Of a stretch of DNA of 64,000 nt, positions 50,261-59,653 are shown piece after piece. Positions within the stretch are counted from its first letter, which is position 1; each line of letters begins with the position of its first letter. The notes beneath the pieces were generated by a model. That model was not told where the DNA came from. It saw only the letters and a program-made list of their open reading frames with translations, and did no database searches. This stretch comes from Anaeromyxobacter diazotrophicus (GTDB taxonomy: Bacteria; Myxococcota; Myxococcia; Myxococcales; Anaeromyxobacteraceae). Made by a program: the position numbers and the translations under genes. The stretch lies in NCBI RefSeq assembly GCF_013340205.1, contig NZ_BJTG01000003.1, positions 496,001 to 560,000 on the forward strand, written 5' to 3'.

Positions 50261-50737
50261 TCACGCCTCGGCGGCGACGAGGTACTCCCGCCCCCCGAGC
50301 CGGAGCAGGAAGCGGCCCGGCGCGCGCGGGTCCTCCTCGAGCGCCAGCCCCAGGTCGACCTGCGCGGTGCGCGTGAACCGGGCGCGGTGGCCGCCCTTCA
50401 CCTGGCAGTGGAGGACCCCGGCGGCGTCGACGGAGAGGGTCGCCGGGTCGAGCGGCTCGACGGTGCCATCGGAGAGGTGCAGCCGCGCCGCGCCACCCTC
50501 GAGCGCCACGCCGCGGACCGCGTACGGCGCGTCCTCGATCCGGACGTAGCCGCTCTCGCGCCCCACCTGCACCAGGTACCGGCCGTCGGGCCGGCGCCTG
50601 AGGGAGCGCCACAGCACCTCGAGCGTCCGGGCGTGGGTGATGGGCTCGCCGCGGTGGCAGAGCCGCCCGTCGAGGTCGATGGAGAGGCCGCTCTGCTCCC
50701 GGAGGAGCTCCAGCGCCGCCTCGTCGTGCGCCGCCAT
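50261..50737 (-). CDS. DUF1285 family protein
   Basis: 158 residues. LSIDLDGRLCHRGEPITHAR then SLRRRPDGRYLVQVGRESGY and VRIEDAPYAVRGVALEGG are the conserved blocks of DUF1285, a small beta-rich cytoplasmic family of unknown function. ATG 50737. It is upstream of the large peptidase gene on the same strand with about 100 bases between them. Confidence 0.82.
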   Translation of the reverse strand: MAAHDEAALELLREQSGLSIDLDGRLCHRGEPITHARTLEVLWRSLRRRPDGRYLVQVGRESGYVRIEDAPYAVRGVALEGGAARLHLSDGTVEPLDPATLSVDAAGVLHCQVKGGHRARFTRTAQVDLGLALEEDPRAPGRFLLRLGGREYLVAAEA

Positions 50738-50808
50738 GCCCGCATCCTAACCGCCCCGGCACCGGCGGGCCGTTGCGGGCGCGGGTGCGGGGCGGATAGA
50801 AGGGGCGG

Positions 50809-51255
50809 GTGACGAGCGCGCGCACGGAGCCGGTGGTCCGCATCCGCTGTCCCTCCCCGGAGGACGCCGCCCGCTGCCGGCGCGTCCTCGAGGCCGCCGG
50901 GCTCGCGCCGGAGGAGTCGCTCACCTGGCTCCTCGTGCGCGACGCCGACCCGGACGCGGTGAACGCGCTCCTGGTGGCGGGGGGCGCGCACGGGCGGACC
51001 ACCGTCCGCGAGGACATCGGGAAGCTCGTGGGGTGGCTCCTCGATCGCCAAGGCGCGCTCGCGGGCCGTTCGCGCAACGTGAAGAGCCTGGTCGAGCGCA
51101 CGCTCTCGAACGCCGGGCTCGCGGAGCGCTACGCGCCCCTCGCCGACGACGCGCTCCTCGCCTCGGCCGAGGCGCTCTACCGGACGCTCCTGGCGGAGGG
51201 CGCGCCGCGCGTGAGCTGGGACCGCTTCCTCGAGCTGTTCTGCGCGCCGCGCTGA
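50809..51255 (+). CDS. conserved hypothetical protein
   Basis: 148 residues from GTG 50809. The first half reads as a small alpha-beta fold (PVVRIRCPSPEDAARCRRVL, then SLTWLLVRDADPDAVNALLV), the second as helices (NVKSLVERTLSNAGLAERYA, RVSWDRFLELFCAPR). No motif I recognise. Divergent from the DUF1285 gene and 17 bases before the DUF1275 gene, probably co-transcribed. Confidence 0.65.
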   Translation: MTSARTEPVVRIRCPSPEDAARCRRVLEAAGLAPEESLTWLLVRDADPDAVNALLVAGGAHGRTTVREDIGKLVGWLLDRQGALAGRSRNVKSLVERTLSNAGLAERYAPLADDALLASAEALYRTLLAEGAPRVSWDRFLELFCAPR

Positions 51256-51272
51256 GCGCGAAGGGAGGGCCC

Positions 51273-51968
51273 ATGGGCGACGAGCCCACCCGGCGCGAGG
51301 GCCTGCTGCTCTCCGGGGTGGCCGGGGCGGTGGACGGCCTCGGCTACCTGCTCCTCGGCGTCTTCACCGCGCACATCACCGGGAACACGGTCCACCTCGG
51401 CGCCGCGCTGGGTCGGGCCCAGCTCGCCGCCGCGGCCCACCCCGCCTTCGCCATCGCCGCCTTCGTGGCCGGGGTCGCCGCCGGGGCGGTCGCGCGCGAC
51501 GCCTGCGAGCGCCGCGGCCTGCCGGCGCGGCCGGTGGTGTTCGCGCTCTGCGGCGCGCTGCTGGCGGCGCTCCTGGGCGCCTGGACCGGCCTGGGCGGGG
51601 CGGAGGGGGCGCGCTTCTACGCGCTGGCCGCGCCGGCGGCGCTCGCCATGGGGTGCCAGAACGCGGTCATGCCCAAGGTCGGCGGGCGGCGCGTCCGCAC
51701 GTACATCACCGGCACCATGACCGAGCTCGCCGAGGCGCTCGTCGCGGCGGCCCGGCGGAGGGGCGGCGAGCGCGCCGCCGCGCTCGCGCGCGCGTCCGAG
51801 CTGCTCGGGGTGTGGTTGGCCTACCTCGCGGGTGCCGTCGCCAGCGGCGCCGCGGCCGCGCGCTGGGGGGCCGCCGGCGTCCTCCTCCCGCTGGCCGGGC
51901 TCGGGAGCGCGGTCCTGGCCGAGCTCCGGCGCTGGCGCGCCGCGGGGCCTCGCGCGCCGGAGGGATGA
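51273..51968 (+). CDS. YoaK/DUF1275 family membrane protein
   Basis: 231 residues from ATG 51273 with AAGGGAGGG upstream. Six hydrophobic helices. The N-terminal block GVAGAVDGLGYLLLGVFTAH then ITGNTVHLGAAL is the signature of DUF1275, and QNAVMPKVGGRRVRTYITGT is the second conserved block. Function unknown; probably an inner-membrane transporter. Confidence 0.85.
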   Translation: MGDEPTRREGLLLSGVAGAVDGLGYLLLGVFTAHITGNTVHLGAALGRAQLAAAAHPAFAIAAFVAGVAAGAVARDACERRGLPARPVVFALCGALLAALLGAWTGLGGAEGARFYALAAPAALAMGCQNAVMPKVGGRRVRTYITGTMTELAEALVAAARRRGGERAAALARASELLGVWLAYLAGAVASGAAAARWGAAGVLLPLAGLGSAVLAELRRWRAAGPRAPEG

Positions 51969-52001
51969 GCCGGCGCCGCGCCGCGTCCCGGGCGCCCGGG
52001 A

Positions 52002-53216
52002 TCAGCTGACCCCGCCCGCGAAGGCGAGCGCGCCCCAGGTGTTCACCGCCACCCCGAACAGCCCGAGCGCCCAGAACGCGCGCCCCATGGGCCGGCCTCC
52101 CACCGCGAGCAGCAGGAACAGGTAGGGCGTGTAGTCGAGGCTGAAGCGGTACCCGAACTGCACGTACCCGGTGTTCTGGTAGAGGAGGCCCGGCAGCGCG
52201 GCCGCCGCGGCCGCGAACGCCAGCGCCGGCGTCAGGCGCGCCCGCGCGCGCGGCCACAAGAGGAGGAACAGCGGGGTGGTGAGGAGGAGCGACATGCCGT
52301 CGGGGTGGTAGCCGAGCCGCCCGCCCTCCAGCCGCGGCAGCCGCGTGAACGCCGCGTGGAGCTGCTTCGGCAGGTAGTGCAGCGAGAAGAGGCCCCAGCG
52401 CCGGATGTCCGCGTTGACGCGGTTGTTCCAGAGGTGGGCGTGTCCGAAGTCGAGCGGCGAGCCGAACCGCTCCCAGTTGGCCCAGGCGGCGAAGAGGAGG
52501 AGCGGCGCGGCGCCGGCCGCGAACAGCGCCGCCTTCCGCCAGCGGGCGGGGTCGCGCCAGGTGGCGCCGCGCCGGAGCGCCTGGCCGAGGGGCCCGCCGC
52601 CGGCCAGCACCTCCGCGGCGAAGAAGGCGACCGTGAAGACGAGCGGCGTGCGCGTGATCGCGCCGAAGCTCCAGGCGATCCCCGCCAGGAGCGGGTGCGC
52701 GGCGCGGTGCGCGGCGAGCAGGTACAGGTAGGTGGCGGTGACGCCCAGCACCTCGGCCGTGAACCACACCTCGCCGCGGATGGAGCAGGAGAAGGCGACC
52801 GTGCCGAAGGCGAACAGGAGCGCCAGCGCGGCGTCCTCCCGCCGGGTGCGCGCACTGTCCCCCGCCCGGCGCAGCCGCTCCAGCACGAGGAAGAAGAGCG
52901 GGACGTTCAGCGCCGCGAACAGGAGCGTGAAGGTGACGTCGTCGAGCGCCACCCCCCACAGCGCGACCAGCGGCAGCATGAGGAGCGCCGGCCCGGGCGG
53001 GAAGGAGACGTACCAGCGGCCGCGCTCCCGAGCCCAGTCGTTCAGGTCCGGCGGCGCGAGGCGGAGCTGCAGCTGCCCGTGCAGCCAGGCGTCGGCCTGG
53101 TACATGAAGTGCGGCGCGTGCGACGGCCGGTGGTGGCCGAGCGAGAAGAGCCCCAGGACGAGCAGGCTGCCCGCGAAGAGTCCCAGCTCGAGCCGGTGCG
53201 CGCGCAGGAACGCCAT
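52002..53216 (-). CDS. multi-pass membrane protein, GT-C glycosyltransferase-like
   Basis: 404 residues from ATG 53216. About nine hydrophobic helices. The first outer loop (HFMYQADAWLHGQL, then WYVSFPPGPALLMLP) resembles the loop of dolichyl-phosphate-mannose/ArnT-type GT-C enzymes, which use lipid-linked sugars to modify envelope molecules, but the usual D-E/D-D pair is only partly evident. The assignment to GT-C is therefore tentative. The gene stands alone, convergent with the DUF1275 gene. Confidence 0.62.
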   Translation of the reverse strand: MAFLRAHRLELGLFAGSLLVLGLFSLGHHRPSHAPHFMYQADAWLHGQLQLRLAPPDLNDWARERGRWYVSFPPGPALLMLPLVALWGVALDDVTFTLLFAALNVPLFFLVLERLRRAGDSARTRREDAALALLFAFGTVAFSCSIRGEVWFTAEVLGVTATYLYLLAAHRAAHPLLAGIAWSFGAITRTPLVFTVAFFAAEVLAGGGPLGQALRRGATWRDPARWRKAALFAAGAAPLLLFAAWANWERFGSPLDFGHAHLWNNRVNADIRRWGLFSLHYLPKQLHAAFTRLPRLEGGRLGYHPDGMSLLLTTPLFLLLWPRARARLTPALAFAAAAAALPGLLYQNTGYVQFGYRFSLDYTPYLFLLLAVGGRPMGRAFWALGLFGVAVNTWGALAFAGGVS

Positions 53217-53960
53217 CGCCGCTGGTTGAAGCACGCCGCGCGCGAGGTGTCGAGCGGCGCCGGGAGAGGTGGGCCACACCTGCGGAGCTCCGGGCGGATG
53301 CGAGCGGTCCCTCGCGCCCGGCCTCTTCCCGCTGCGCGCTCGTGATTGGCCACAAGTTCTCCCTCGGCGCGCCCCCCAGCCGAGAGGTGCGTGGCCGTCC
53401 TGCGGTCGTCGCCTCGACGAGGCAGGGCACCGTCCGGCGAGCGCCGCCGGCCAGGCGCCGCCCCCACGTCCGCGGCGCCGTCCGCAAGATCGGCTCACGA
53501 TCCGGTACCGCGCGGTCGCTGCGTCAGCGTCGAGCCGGCGTTGTGCGCAGCTTCGCCGCACGCCCCTAAAGTGCTTCCGCTGGCGGAGTTGATGGAGCAC
53601 TCCGGTCCGCGTTCCTTCCGGAACTGATCCATGTGCTCCCTCCCGAAGACGTGCTCCGCGTGCAGGGAATTGGCTCGAGCGTGGCGCGGCACGCAGGCCG
53701 CGGCGCCTGAAGCTGCGGCGGGCACGCCTGCGCCACGGTCGAGTCGAGACCTCGGTTCGATGCGGACGCGGACATGGGCTCTCCCGAGGTCGCCCCGGGC
53801 CGATCCGCCGGGGTCCCCCCCGGGCTGTAGGGCGGGGGCTCGTCCCCCGCCGCGGTCCGTACTCCAGGTGCGGGTTCTCTCTCCCCCGCGGGGGAGAGGG
53901 CAGGGAGAGGGGGCCGCTCCGGTGGTCAGCTCTTCAAGGAGAGGAGGCCGTACCCTCGCG
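53217..53960. other. intergenic region with palindromic repeats
   Basis: 744 bases without a convincing gene; open frames here are Arg-rich and have no start signals. Two compact palindromes lie near the right end: GGCGGGGG/CCCCCGCC (53831-53851) and CTCTCCCCC/GGGGGAGAG (53879-53898), the latter followed by GGCAGGGAGAGGGGG. They look like dispersed REP-type repeats and may also terminate the VOC gene transcript. Confidence 0.55.
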
Positions 53961-54437
53961 TCACCTCTTCATGCGCTTCGCGAACTCCTCGGCGCCGTTC
54001 CGCATCTCCTCGGGCGAGAGGTCCTTCACGTGCGTGGCGAAGTGCCAGCCGTAGCCGTACGGGTCGAGCACCATCGACACCCGGTCGCCCCAGAACATGT
54101 CCTCCGGGGGCATGACGGCCTTGGCGCCGGCGTCCACCGCGCGGCGGAAGGCGGCGTCGCAGTCGGGCACGTAGAGCCACAGGCTCGCCGGCGAGGGGTG
54201 CGCGGCCGACGGCGCGCGGAAGGGGCCGCCCGGCATCTCGTCGCCCGCGAAGATCATCGAGTCGCCCACGCGGAGCTCCGCGTGCCAGACGCTCTTCCCG
54301 TCCGGCGACGGCATGCGCATGACCTCCTCGGCGCCGAGCGCGCGCTTGTAGAAGTCGAGCGCCGCCGCGCAGCCCTGGATGGTCAAGCTCGGGGTGACGG
54401 TGTGCATGCCCTGCGGGACGGGGTTCGGGTTCGCCAT
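53961..54437 (-). CDS. VOC/glyoxalase-fold protein (PhnB-like)
   Basis: 158 residues from ATG 54437 with GGAGGTCACCTC upstream. TVTPSLTIQGCAAALDFYKR, then ALGAEEVMRMPSPDGKSVWH, AELRVGDSMIFAGDE and VMPPEDMFWGDRVSMVLDPY are the standard PhnB/YkcA-like vicinal-oxygen-chelate blocks, including GYGWHFATHVKDLSPEEM at the end. Usually an uncharacterised dimeric metal-binding or small-molecule resistance protein. Confidence 0.87.
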   Translation of the reverse strand: MANPNPVPQGMHTVTPSLTIQGCAAALDFYKRALGAEEVMRMPSPDGKSVWHAELRVGDSMIFAGDEMPGGPFRAPSAAHPSPASLWLYVPDCDAAFRRAVDAGAKAVMPPEDMFWGDRVSMVLDPYGYGWHFATHVKDLSPEEMRNGAEEFAKRMKR

Positions 54438-54537
54438 GAGGTGACCTCCGGCGAGCACCGTTAGCGCGGCGCCCGGCGCGGATCGAAGCCCGGGTGGGCG
54501 TCAACGTCCGCTCACGGCCGCGCGGAGGCGCGGCGCC

Positions 54538-55776
54538 TCACCGGTCGCGCAGCAGCAGCCGGAGCTGGTTCAGCACGTCGTAGGCGCTCGTCTTGCGGAC
54601 GCGGTCGCGATCGCCCGGGAAGCGCCGCGCCCAGGTCTGGGTGCCGGTCGGGCCGGCGATGGCCAGGTGGACGGTGCCGACCGGCTTCTCGGGCGTGCCG
54701 CCGCCCGGCCCGGCGATGCCGGTGAGGGCGGCCGCCCAGGTGGTGCCGGCCCGGTCGCGCGCCCCCTCGGCCATGGCCCGCGCCACCGGCTCGGAGACGG
54801 CGCCGTGCGCGGCGAGCAGGTCGGCGCCGACGCCCAGGAGCGCCGTCTTCGCCGCGTTGGCGTACGTCACCACGCCCAGCGGGAAGACGTCGGACGCGCC
54901 GGGGACGCTCGTCACCAGCTCGGCCACGAGGCCGCCGGTGCAGCTCTCCGCGAGCGCCAGCGTCTCGCCCCGGGCCGCCAGGCGCGCCACCACCACCGGC
55001 GCCAGGTCGTCCTTGCCCTCGGCGAAGATGGCGTCGCCGAAGATCCGGCGCACCTCGCCCAGGATGCGCTCGGCGTGCGCCTCGGCGTCCGGCCCGGGCA
55101 CGCTCCACTTCACGTGGATCTCGGGCCAGTGAGCGCGGTAGCCGAAGCGGACGCCGCGGTGCTCGGGGGCGTCCATCACCGGCCGCATCGCCTGGTCGGC
55201 GTGCGACTCGGGGACGCCGATGAGCTTCACCAGGCGCGCCGCCGGCACCGCGCCCGCCCTCGCCGCCAGGCGGGGCAGCACCGCCTCGTCGCACAGGCCG
55301 CGGTACTCGACCGGCACGCCGGGCAGGCAGAAGAGCTCCGCGCGTCCGAGCGCGACCCGGAAGCCCGGCGCGGTCCCGAGCTGGTTGGGCAGGATGGTGG
55401 CGCCGCGCGGGAAGCGCGCCTGCTTGGCGTTGTTGGGCGTCATGGTGCGCCCGAGCTTCTCGAAGCGGGCGCGGATCGCCGCCAGCGAGGCCTCGTCCAG
55501 CTCGAGCGGCACGCCCATCGCCGCCGCCACGCACTCCGCGGTGAGGTCGTCCTCGGTGGGCCCGAGCCCGCCGCTCATCACGACCACCTCGGCGCGGGCC
55601 GTCGTCTCCGCCAGGGCGGCGGCGAGGTCCTGGCGGTCGTCGCCGACGAGCGTCTTGCGCCGGACCATCACGCCGAGGTCCCACAGCCGGTCCATGAGCC
55701 AGGCGCTGTTCGTGTCGACGATCTGCCCGGTGAGGAGCTCGTCCCCGGTGGAGAGGATCTCGACGTGGAGGCTCAC
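54538..55776 (-). CDS. cinA: CinA family nicotinamide-nucleotide amidohydrolase
   Basis: 412 residues from GTG 55776, within a GTGA overlap with pgpA. The N-terminal molybdopterin-binding-like domain has ILSTGDELLTGQIVDTNSAW and VVVMSGGLGPTEDDLTAECV. The C-terminal domain has LALAESCTGGLVAELVTSVP and GIAGPGGGTPEKPVGTVHLA. It recycles pyridine nucleotides (NMN deamidase) and in some bacteria is linked to competence. The pssA-pgpA-cinA order is a tight operon. Confidence 0.94.
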   Translation of the reverse strand: MSLHVEILSTGDELLTGQIVDTNSAWLMDRLWDLGVMVRRKTLVGDDRQDLAAALAETTARAEVVVMSGGLGPTEDDLTAECVAAAMGVPLELDEASLAAIRARFEKLGRTMTPNNAKQARFPRGATILPNQLGTAPGFRVALGRAELFCLPGVPVEYRGLCDEAVLPRLAARAGAVPAARLVKLIGVPESHADQAMRPVMDAPEHRGVRFGYRAHWPEIHVKWSVPGPDAEAHAERILGEVRRIFGDAIFAEGKDDLAPVVVARLAARGETLALAESCTGGLVAELVTSVPGASDVFPLGVVTYANAAKTALLGVGADLLAAHGAVSEPVARAMAEGARDRAGTTWAAALTGIAGPGGGTPEKPVGTVHLAIAGPTGTQTWARRFPGDRDRVRKTSAYDVLNQLRLLLRDR

Positions 55777-56354
55777 CGCGCGAGCTCCGCGCAGTAGAAG
55801 GCCCCGCCGCCGCATCCGAACGCCGCCTGCAGGACCAGGCGCGCGGCGAGCAGGACCGCGAGGGCCCACACCCCCGCGAAGACGTCGTCCATCACCACCC
55901 CGAAGCCGTTCTTCACCTGCCGGTCGAAGTAGCGCGCCGGCCACGGCTTCACCACGTCGAAGATCCGGAACAGGACGAAGCCCGCCAGCGCCCACTGCCA
56001 GGACCGCGGGAAGAGCGCCAGGGTGACGAGGTAGCCCACCACCTCGTCGATCACGATGGGCGAGGCGTCGACCACCTTCCAGTAACGCCCGGCGATGGCC
56101 GCCGCGTACGAGGCGAGCGCGGTGAGCGCGACGGTGGTGAGGAGGTAGAGCCCGAGCGGCAGGCCGCGCAGCGCCCAGAACAGCGGGATGGCGCCGAGCG
56201 TGCCGGCCGTGCCGGGGGCGAGCGGGACGTAGCCGCAGGGGCCCCAGGCGGCGAGCAGCACCCACGGGCCAGGCGGGCCGTCGGGGGTTCCCTTCTTCAG
56301 CTGAGGCCGCGGCGGCGCTGCGGGGGTGGGGGCGAGGTCGGGCAAGGTTCTCAA
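55773..56354 (-). CDS. pgpA: phosphatidylglycerophosphatase A
   Basis: 193 residues if translation begins at TTG 56354, which overlaps the pssA stop (TTGA); a GTG about 33 codons further in would give the core family length. It dephosphorylates PGP to phosphatidylglycerol in the inner membrane. LAPGTAGTLGAIPLFW, then ASPIVIDEVVGYLVTLALFP, RIFDVVKPWPARYFDRQVKN and GFGVVMDDVFAGVWA are the conserved PgpA blocks. Together with pssA it covers two branches of phospholipid synthesis. Confidence 0.9.
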   Translation of the reverse strand: MRTLPDLAPTPAAPPRPQLKKGTPDGPPGPWVLLAAWGPCGYVPLAPGTAGTLGAIPLFWALRGLPLGLYLLTTVALTALASYAAAIAGRYWKVVDASPIVIDEVVGYLVTLALFPRSWQWALAGFVLFRIFDVVKPWPARYFDRQVKNGFGVVMDDVFAGVWALAVLLAARLVLQAAFGCGGGAFYCAELAR

Positions 56355-57205
56355 ATGTACTCGTCGCCCTCGTCCTTCGCCTCCACGTCGTCGTCGTCCG
56401 GCTCGAGCGCCGGATCGGCCTCGAGCTGCGCCCGCACCGCTGGCGGCAGCGCCGCCACGGCCGGCTCGGGCCGGCCGCGCGAGATGATCCACTCGGCGAG
56501 GCCCATGACGATGTACGCGCCCATGTAGACGACCATCACGAAGGAGGCGCGGGTGGCGATGCCGACCGCGAGCCCGCCCGCGCACATGAGCGCGAAGACG
56601 GCCAGGCTCTTGCGCGAGAGGTGGACGTCCTTGAACGTGCGGTACCGGACGGTCGACACCATGAGGAACGACAGCAGCCCGACCACCCCGGCGATGAAGA
56701 CGCGGGTGGCGGTGTCGCCGATGGAGCCGTAGGCGCGGTAGTGGGCGATGACGATCGAGACGAGGGTGCCCGCGGCGAGCGGGATGGGGAGCCCGACGAA
56801 GAACCGCGAGCTCCCCTTCTCGCCGCGGTGGGCGAGGACGTTGAAGCGGGCGAGCCGCAGGGCGCCGCAGGTGGCGAAGGCGAACGAGAGGAAGAAGCCG
56901 GCGAAGCCGAGCGGCGCGAGCGCCCACTTGTAGACGAGGAGGGCCGGGGCCGCGCCGAACGAGACCACGTCGGCCAGGCTGTCGAGCTCGACGCCGAACT
57001 CGGACTGGGTCTTCGTCATCCGCGCCACGCGCCCGTCGAAGGCGTCGAAGAAGATGGCGAAGAAGATGGCGAGGGCGGCCTGGTTGAGCTGCGCCGGAGA
57101 GGCCTCTCCGGCGCACAGCGTCATCGCGTAGAAGCCGAGGAAGATCGAGCTGCACGTGAACAGATTCGGCAGCACGAACATGGCTTTGCGCAAGTTGATC
57201 TGCAT
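56351..57205 (-). CDS. pssA: CDP-diacylglycerol-serine O-phosphatidyltransferase
   Basis: 284 residues. Makes phosphatidylserine, precursor of phosphatidylethanolamine. The CDP-alcohol phosphotransferase signature D-G-x2-A-R-x8-G-x3-D-x3-D is complete in FDAFDGRVARMTKTQSEFGVELDSLAD. Several membrane helices follow. The C-terminal 35 residues are strongly acidic (DPALEPDDDDVEAKDEGDEY), an unusual tail. ATG 57205. Confidence 0.93.
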   Translation of the reverse strand: MQINLRKAMFVLPNLFTCSSIFLGFYAMTLCAGEASPAQLNQAALAIFFAIFFDAFDGRVARMTKTQSEFGVELDSLADVVSFGAAPALLVYKWALAPLGFAGFFLSFAFATCGALRLARFNVLAHRGEKGSSRFFVGLPIPLAAGTLVSIVIAHYRAYGSIGDTATRVFIAGVVGLLSFLMVSTVRYRTFKDVHLSRKSLAVFALMCAGGLAVGIATRASFVMVVYMGAYIVMGLAEWIISRGRPEPAVAALPPAVRAQLEADPALEPDDDDVEAKDEGDEYI

Positions 57206-57337
57206 GTCGTGACCATCCCAGGTCGTCGCGAGCGGAGGCTGTCATGCGCGCCCCGCTTTGTCGAGGGGCATCGGCCCCGGCGCGAGCTGGGTGACCATGT
57301 CCTACATGGGCGCCGGGCGCGCCGCCCGGGAGAGCGA

Positions 57338-58504
57338 TCACAGACCGCCGGCGCTGCCGCTCATCCGCGCGCCGAGCAGGGCCAGCGGGTCCTCCGCCCG
57401 GCCGCCCCGCCACACCTCGAAGTGGAGGTGCGGGCCGGTCGCGCGGCCGGTCGCCCCCACGAGCCCGATGGGCTGCCCTGCGTCCAGCCGGTCGCCCGCC
57501 CCGCACAGCAGGCGCGAGAGGTGGCCGTAGCGGCTCGTCAGCTCGCCGTCGTGGCGGACCTCGACCGCGAGCCCGTACCCCGGCGTGAAGCCGGCCCGGA
57601 CGACGAAGCCGCGCGCCGCCGAGGACACCACCCGGCCGGTGGCCGAGGCGAGGTCGATGCCCCAGTGCATGCGCCGGATGTGGTCGATCGGGTGCAGCCG
57701 CGGGCCGAAGCCGGAGGAGAGGCCCGCGTCGGCGATGGGCCAGCGCAGCACCGGCGGGCGCGTCACCGCGAAGAGCGACTGCCCGAGCGCGCGCGCCGCC
57801 TCGGCGCGCTGGCCAAGCCGCGCGAGCTGCGCGCGCAGGTGCGCCGAGAGCTCGGGCGAGGGCGCGCCGAAGCGGCGCCGGTCGAAGTCGAGCTCGGCCT
57901 CGAGCGCCACCCGCGCCCGCACCAGCTCGGCGAGCGGGGTCTGCGGCATGGGCCGGGCGAGGTACCGCTCGACCTCGAGCGCCAGGTCGTCCCAGGCGGC
58001 GGCGACCGCGGGCGGGAAGGCCGCGGCCCGCGGCAGCTCCGACCGGCGGGCGCGCGCGTCCGCCGCGAAGCGCAGCAGCGCCGCGTCGATGGGAGGGCCC
58101 GCCGGCGGCTCGGCCGCGGTCCGCTCCGGCGCCGGGTTCGCGACCGGCGGCAGCGGCGGCTCGTCCGGATCCACCGCCAGGAGCTGCTCGTCGCTGAACC
58201 CTGGGCCCGCGGCCGTCAGGGACGGCGCCGCTGCCAGCGTCGCGGTCGGACCCGCCGTCGCGGTGGCGGTCGAGCTCGCGGTCGCGGCGAAACTCGCGGT
58301 CGCGGTCGCGGTCGAGGTCGAGGTCGAGGTCGAGGTCGGGTTCGCGATCGCCTGGCCGGTCGCGATCAGGCTCGCGCCGCGGATCGCTTTCAGCCGCGCG
58401 GTCGGCCCGTAGGGCTCGCCTCCTTCGGTCGCGTCCCAGGCCAGCTTCGCCGGCGCGGTCGCGCAGGCCGCGAGCAGCAGGAGCGTGGGGAGGGCGCGGC
58501 GCAT
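57338..58504 (-). CDS. M23-family peptidase lipoprotein
   Basis: 388 residues. Lipoprotein signal LLLLAAC (Cys14). A long repetitive linker (residues about 55-95, NPTSTSTSTSTATATASF and similar) is encoded by hexanucleotide repeats. A helical region follows, then a LytM/M23 domain at about 260-375 with H-x-G-x-D in MHWGIDLA and the second site GPHLHFEVW; GFGPRLHPIDHIRR and YGLAVEVRHDGELTSRYGHL are typical. It should cut peptidoglycan cross-links or act as an activator of amidases at the outer membrane. All zinc ligands are present. Confidence 0.9.
   Translation of the reverse strand: MRRALPTLLLLAACATAPAKLAWDATEGGEPYGPTARLKAIRGASLIATGQAIANPTSTSTSTSTATATASFAATASSTATATAGPTATLAAAPSLTAAGPGFSDEQLLAVDPDEPPLPPVANPAPERTAAEPPAGPPIDAALLRFAADARARRSELPRAAAFPPAVAAAWDDLALEVERYLARPMPQTPLAELVRARVALEAELDFDRRRFGAPSPELSAHLRAQLARLGQRAEAARALGQSLFAVTRPPVLRWPIADAGLSSGFGPRLHPIDHIRRMHWGIDLASATGRVVSSAARGFVVRAGFTPGYGLAVEVRHDGELTSRYGHLSRLLCGAGDRLDAGQPIGLVGATGRATGPHLHFEVWRGGRAEDPLALLGARMSGSAGGL
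58258..58340 (-). repeat. hexanucleotide tandem repeats in the M23 linker
   Basis: Plus-strand runs of GGTCGC and four consecutive GAGGTC units (58313-58336), with CGGTCGAGCTCGCGG between. They code for Ser/Thr/Ala repeats. The unit length is a multiple of three, so copy-number changes preserve the frame. Confidence 0.85.
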
Positions 58505-58580
58505 CCGACCGCTCGAAGCCTAGCACGCAGCGTCGACCGATCTCCGCGGCCCCCCTGCCCGTGGGACGCGCCGCCGTGGG

Positions 58581-59612
58581 TCACGCTCCGACAGCGGCGG
58601 CGATCCTGCGCGCGGCCTCCTCGATGTCGGAGGCGCCGACGTCGAGGTGCGTGACGAACCGCAGCAGGTCGGGCCGGGAGCCCTCCGGGTTGCACAGCAC
58701 GCCCGCCTCGCGGAGCCGCGGCGCGAGCTCGGCCGCGCGCCGCCCGTCGAAGGCCACGAAGAGGAGGTTCGTCTCGACCGGGAACTGGAGCCGTGCGCCC
58801 GGCAGCTGCGACAGCAGCGCCCCGAGCCGGGCGGCGTTCGCGTGGTCCTCGGCGAGCCGCGCGACGTGGTGGTCGAGCGCGTACAGCCCCGCCGCGGCGA
58901 GGATGCCGGCCTGCCGCATGCCGCCGCCGAGCCGCTTGCGCAGCCGCCGCGCCTCCTGGACGAGGTCGCGCGGGCCGGCCAGCACCGAGCCGACCGGCGC
59001 GCCCAGCCCCTTCGACAGGCAGAGCGAGGCCAGGGTGGCGGGCGCGGCGTAGTCGCGGGCGGGCGTGCCGCTCGCCACCACCGCGTTCATGAGCCGCGCG
59101 CCGTCCATGTAGAGCGCGAGCCCGCGCCGCGCCGCGACCTCGCCCACCGCCCGCACCGCCTGGAGCGGCCACACCTTGCCCCCGCCGCGGTTGTGGGTGT
59201 TCTCGATGGCGACCGCCCGCGTGCGCGGGTAGTGCGGGTCGTCCGGCCGGATGGCGGCCTCGACCGCGGCCGGGTCGAGCACGCCGCGCTCGCCGGCGAG
59301 CGTGCGCGCCTGGATGCCCCACAGCGCCGAGAGGGCGCCGCCCTCGAACGCGAAGCAGTGCGCGCCCGCCTCGCAGATGACCTCGTCGCCGCCGCGCGCC
59401 AGCACGCCCAGCGCCACCTGGTTCGCCATGGTGCCGCTCGCGACGAGGAGGGCGGCCTCCTTGCCGAAGAGCTCCGCCACCCGCTCCTCCAGCCGGCGGA
59501 CGGTGGGGTCCTCGCCGTAGACGTCGTCGCCCACCTCGGCGCGGGCCATGGCCTCGCGCATGCCGGGGGTGGGGCGGGTGACGGTGTCGGAGCGCAGGTC
59601 GATCGGGCGCAT
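58581..59612 (-). CDS. ltaE: low-specificity L-threonine aldolase
   Basis: 343 residues. PLP enzyme cleaving threonine or allo-threonine to glycine and acetaldehyde. [20 protein letters not shown] then [20 protein letters not shown], the [13 protein letters not shown] block, [11 protein letters not shown], and [14 protein letters not shown] with the PLP-binding Lys give a confident assignment. ATG 59612, preceded by GGAGGCGCC. Confidence 0.93.
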   Translation of the reverse strand: MRPIDLRSDTVTRPTPGMREAMARAEVGDDVYGEDPTVRRLEERVAELFGKEAALLVASGTMANQVALGVLARGGDEVICEAGAHCFAFEGGALSALWGIQARTLAGERGVLDPAAVEAAIRPDDPHYPRTRAVAIENTHNRGGGKVWPLQAVRAVGEVAARRGLALYMDGARLMNAVVASGTPARDYAAPATLASLCLSKGLGAPVGSVLAGPRDLVQEARRLRKRLGGGMRQAGILAAAGLYALDHHVARLAEDHANAARLGALLSQLPGARLQFPVETNLLFVAFDGRRAAELAPRLREAGVLCNPEGSRPDLLRFVTHLDVGASDIEEAARRIAAAVGA

Positions 59613-59653
59613 GGCGCCTCCAGGGCGAGAGCGGACGGGCCGCGGATGCTAGC

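Noticed and set aside
46184-50812. 1542-codon plus-strand frame opposite the MA-peptidase gene
   Set aside because: Same composition artefact. The minus-strand gene has signal peptide, HELVH site and barrel end.
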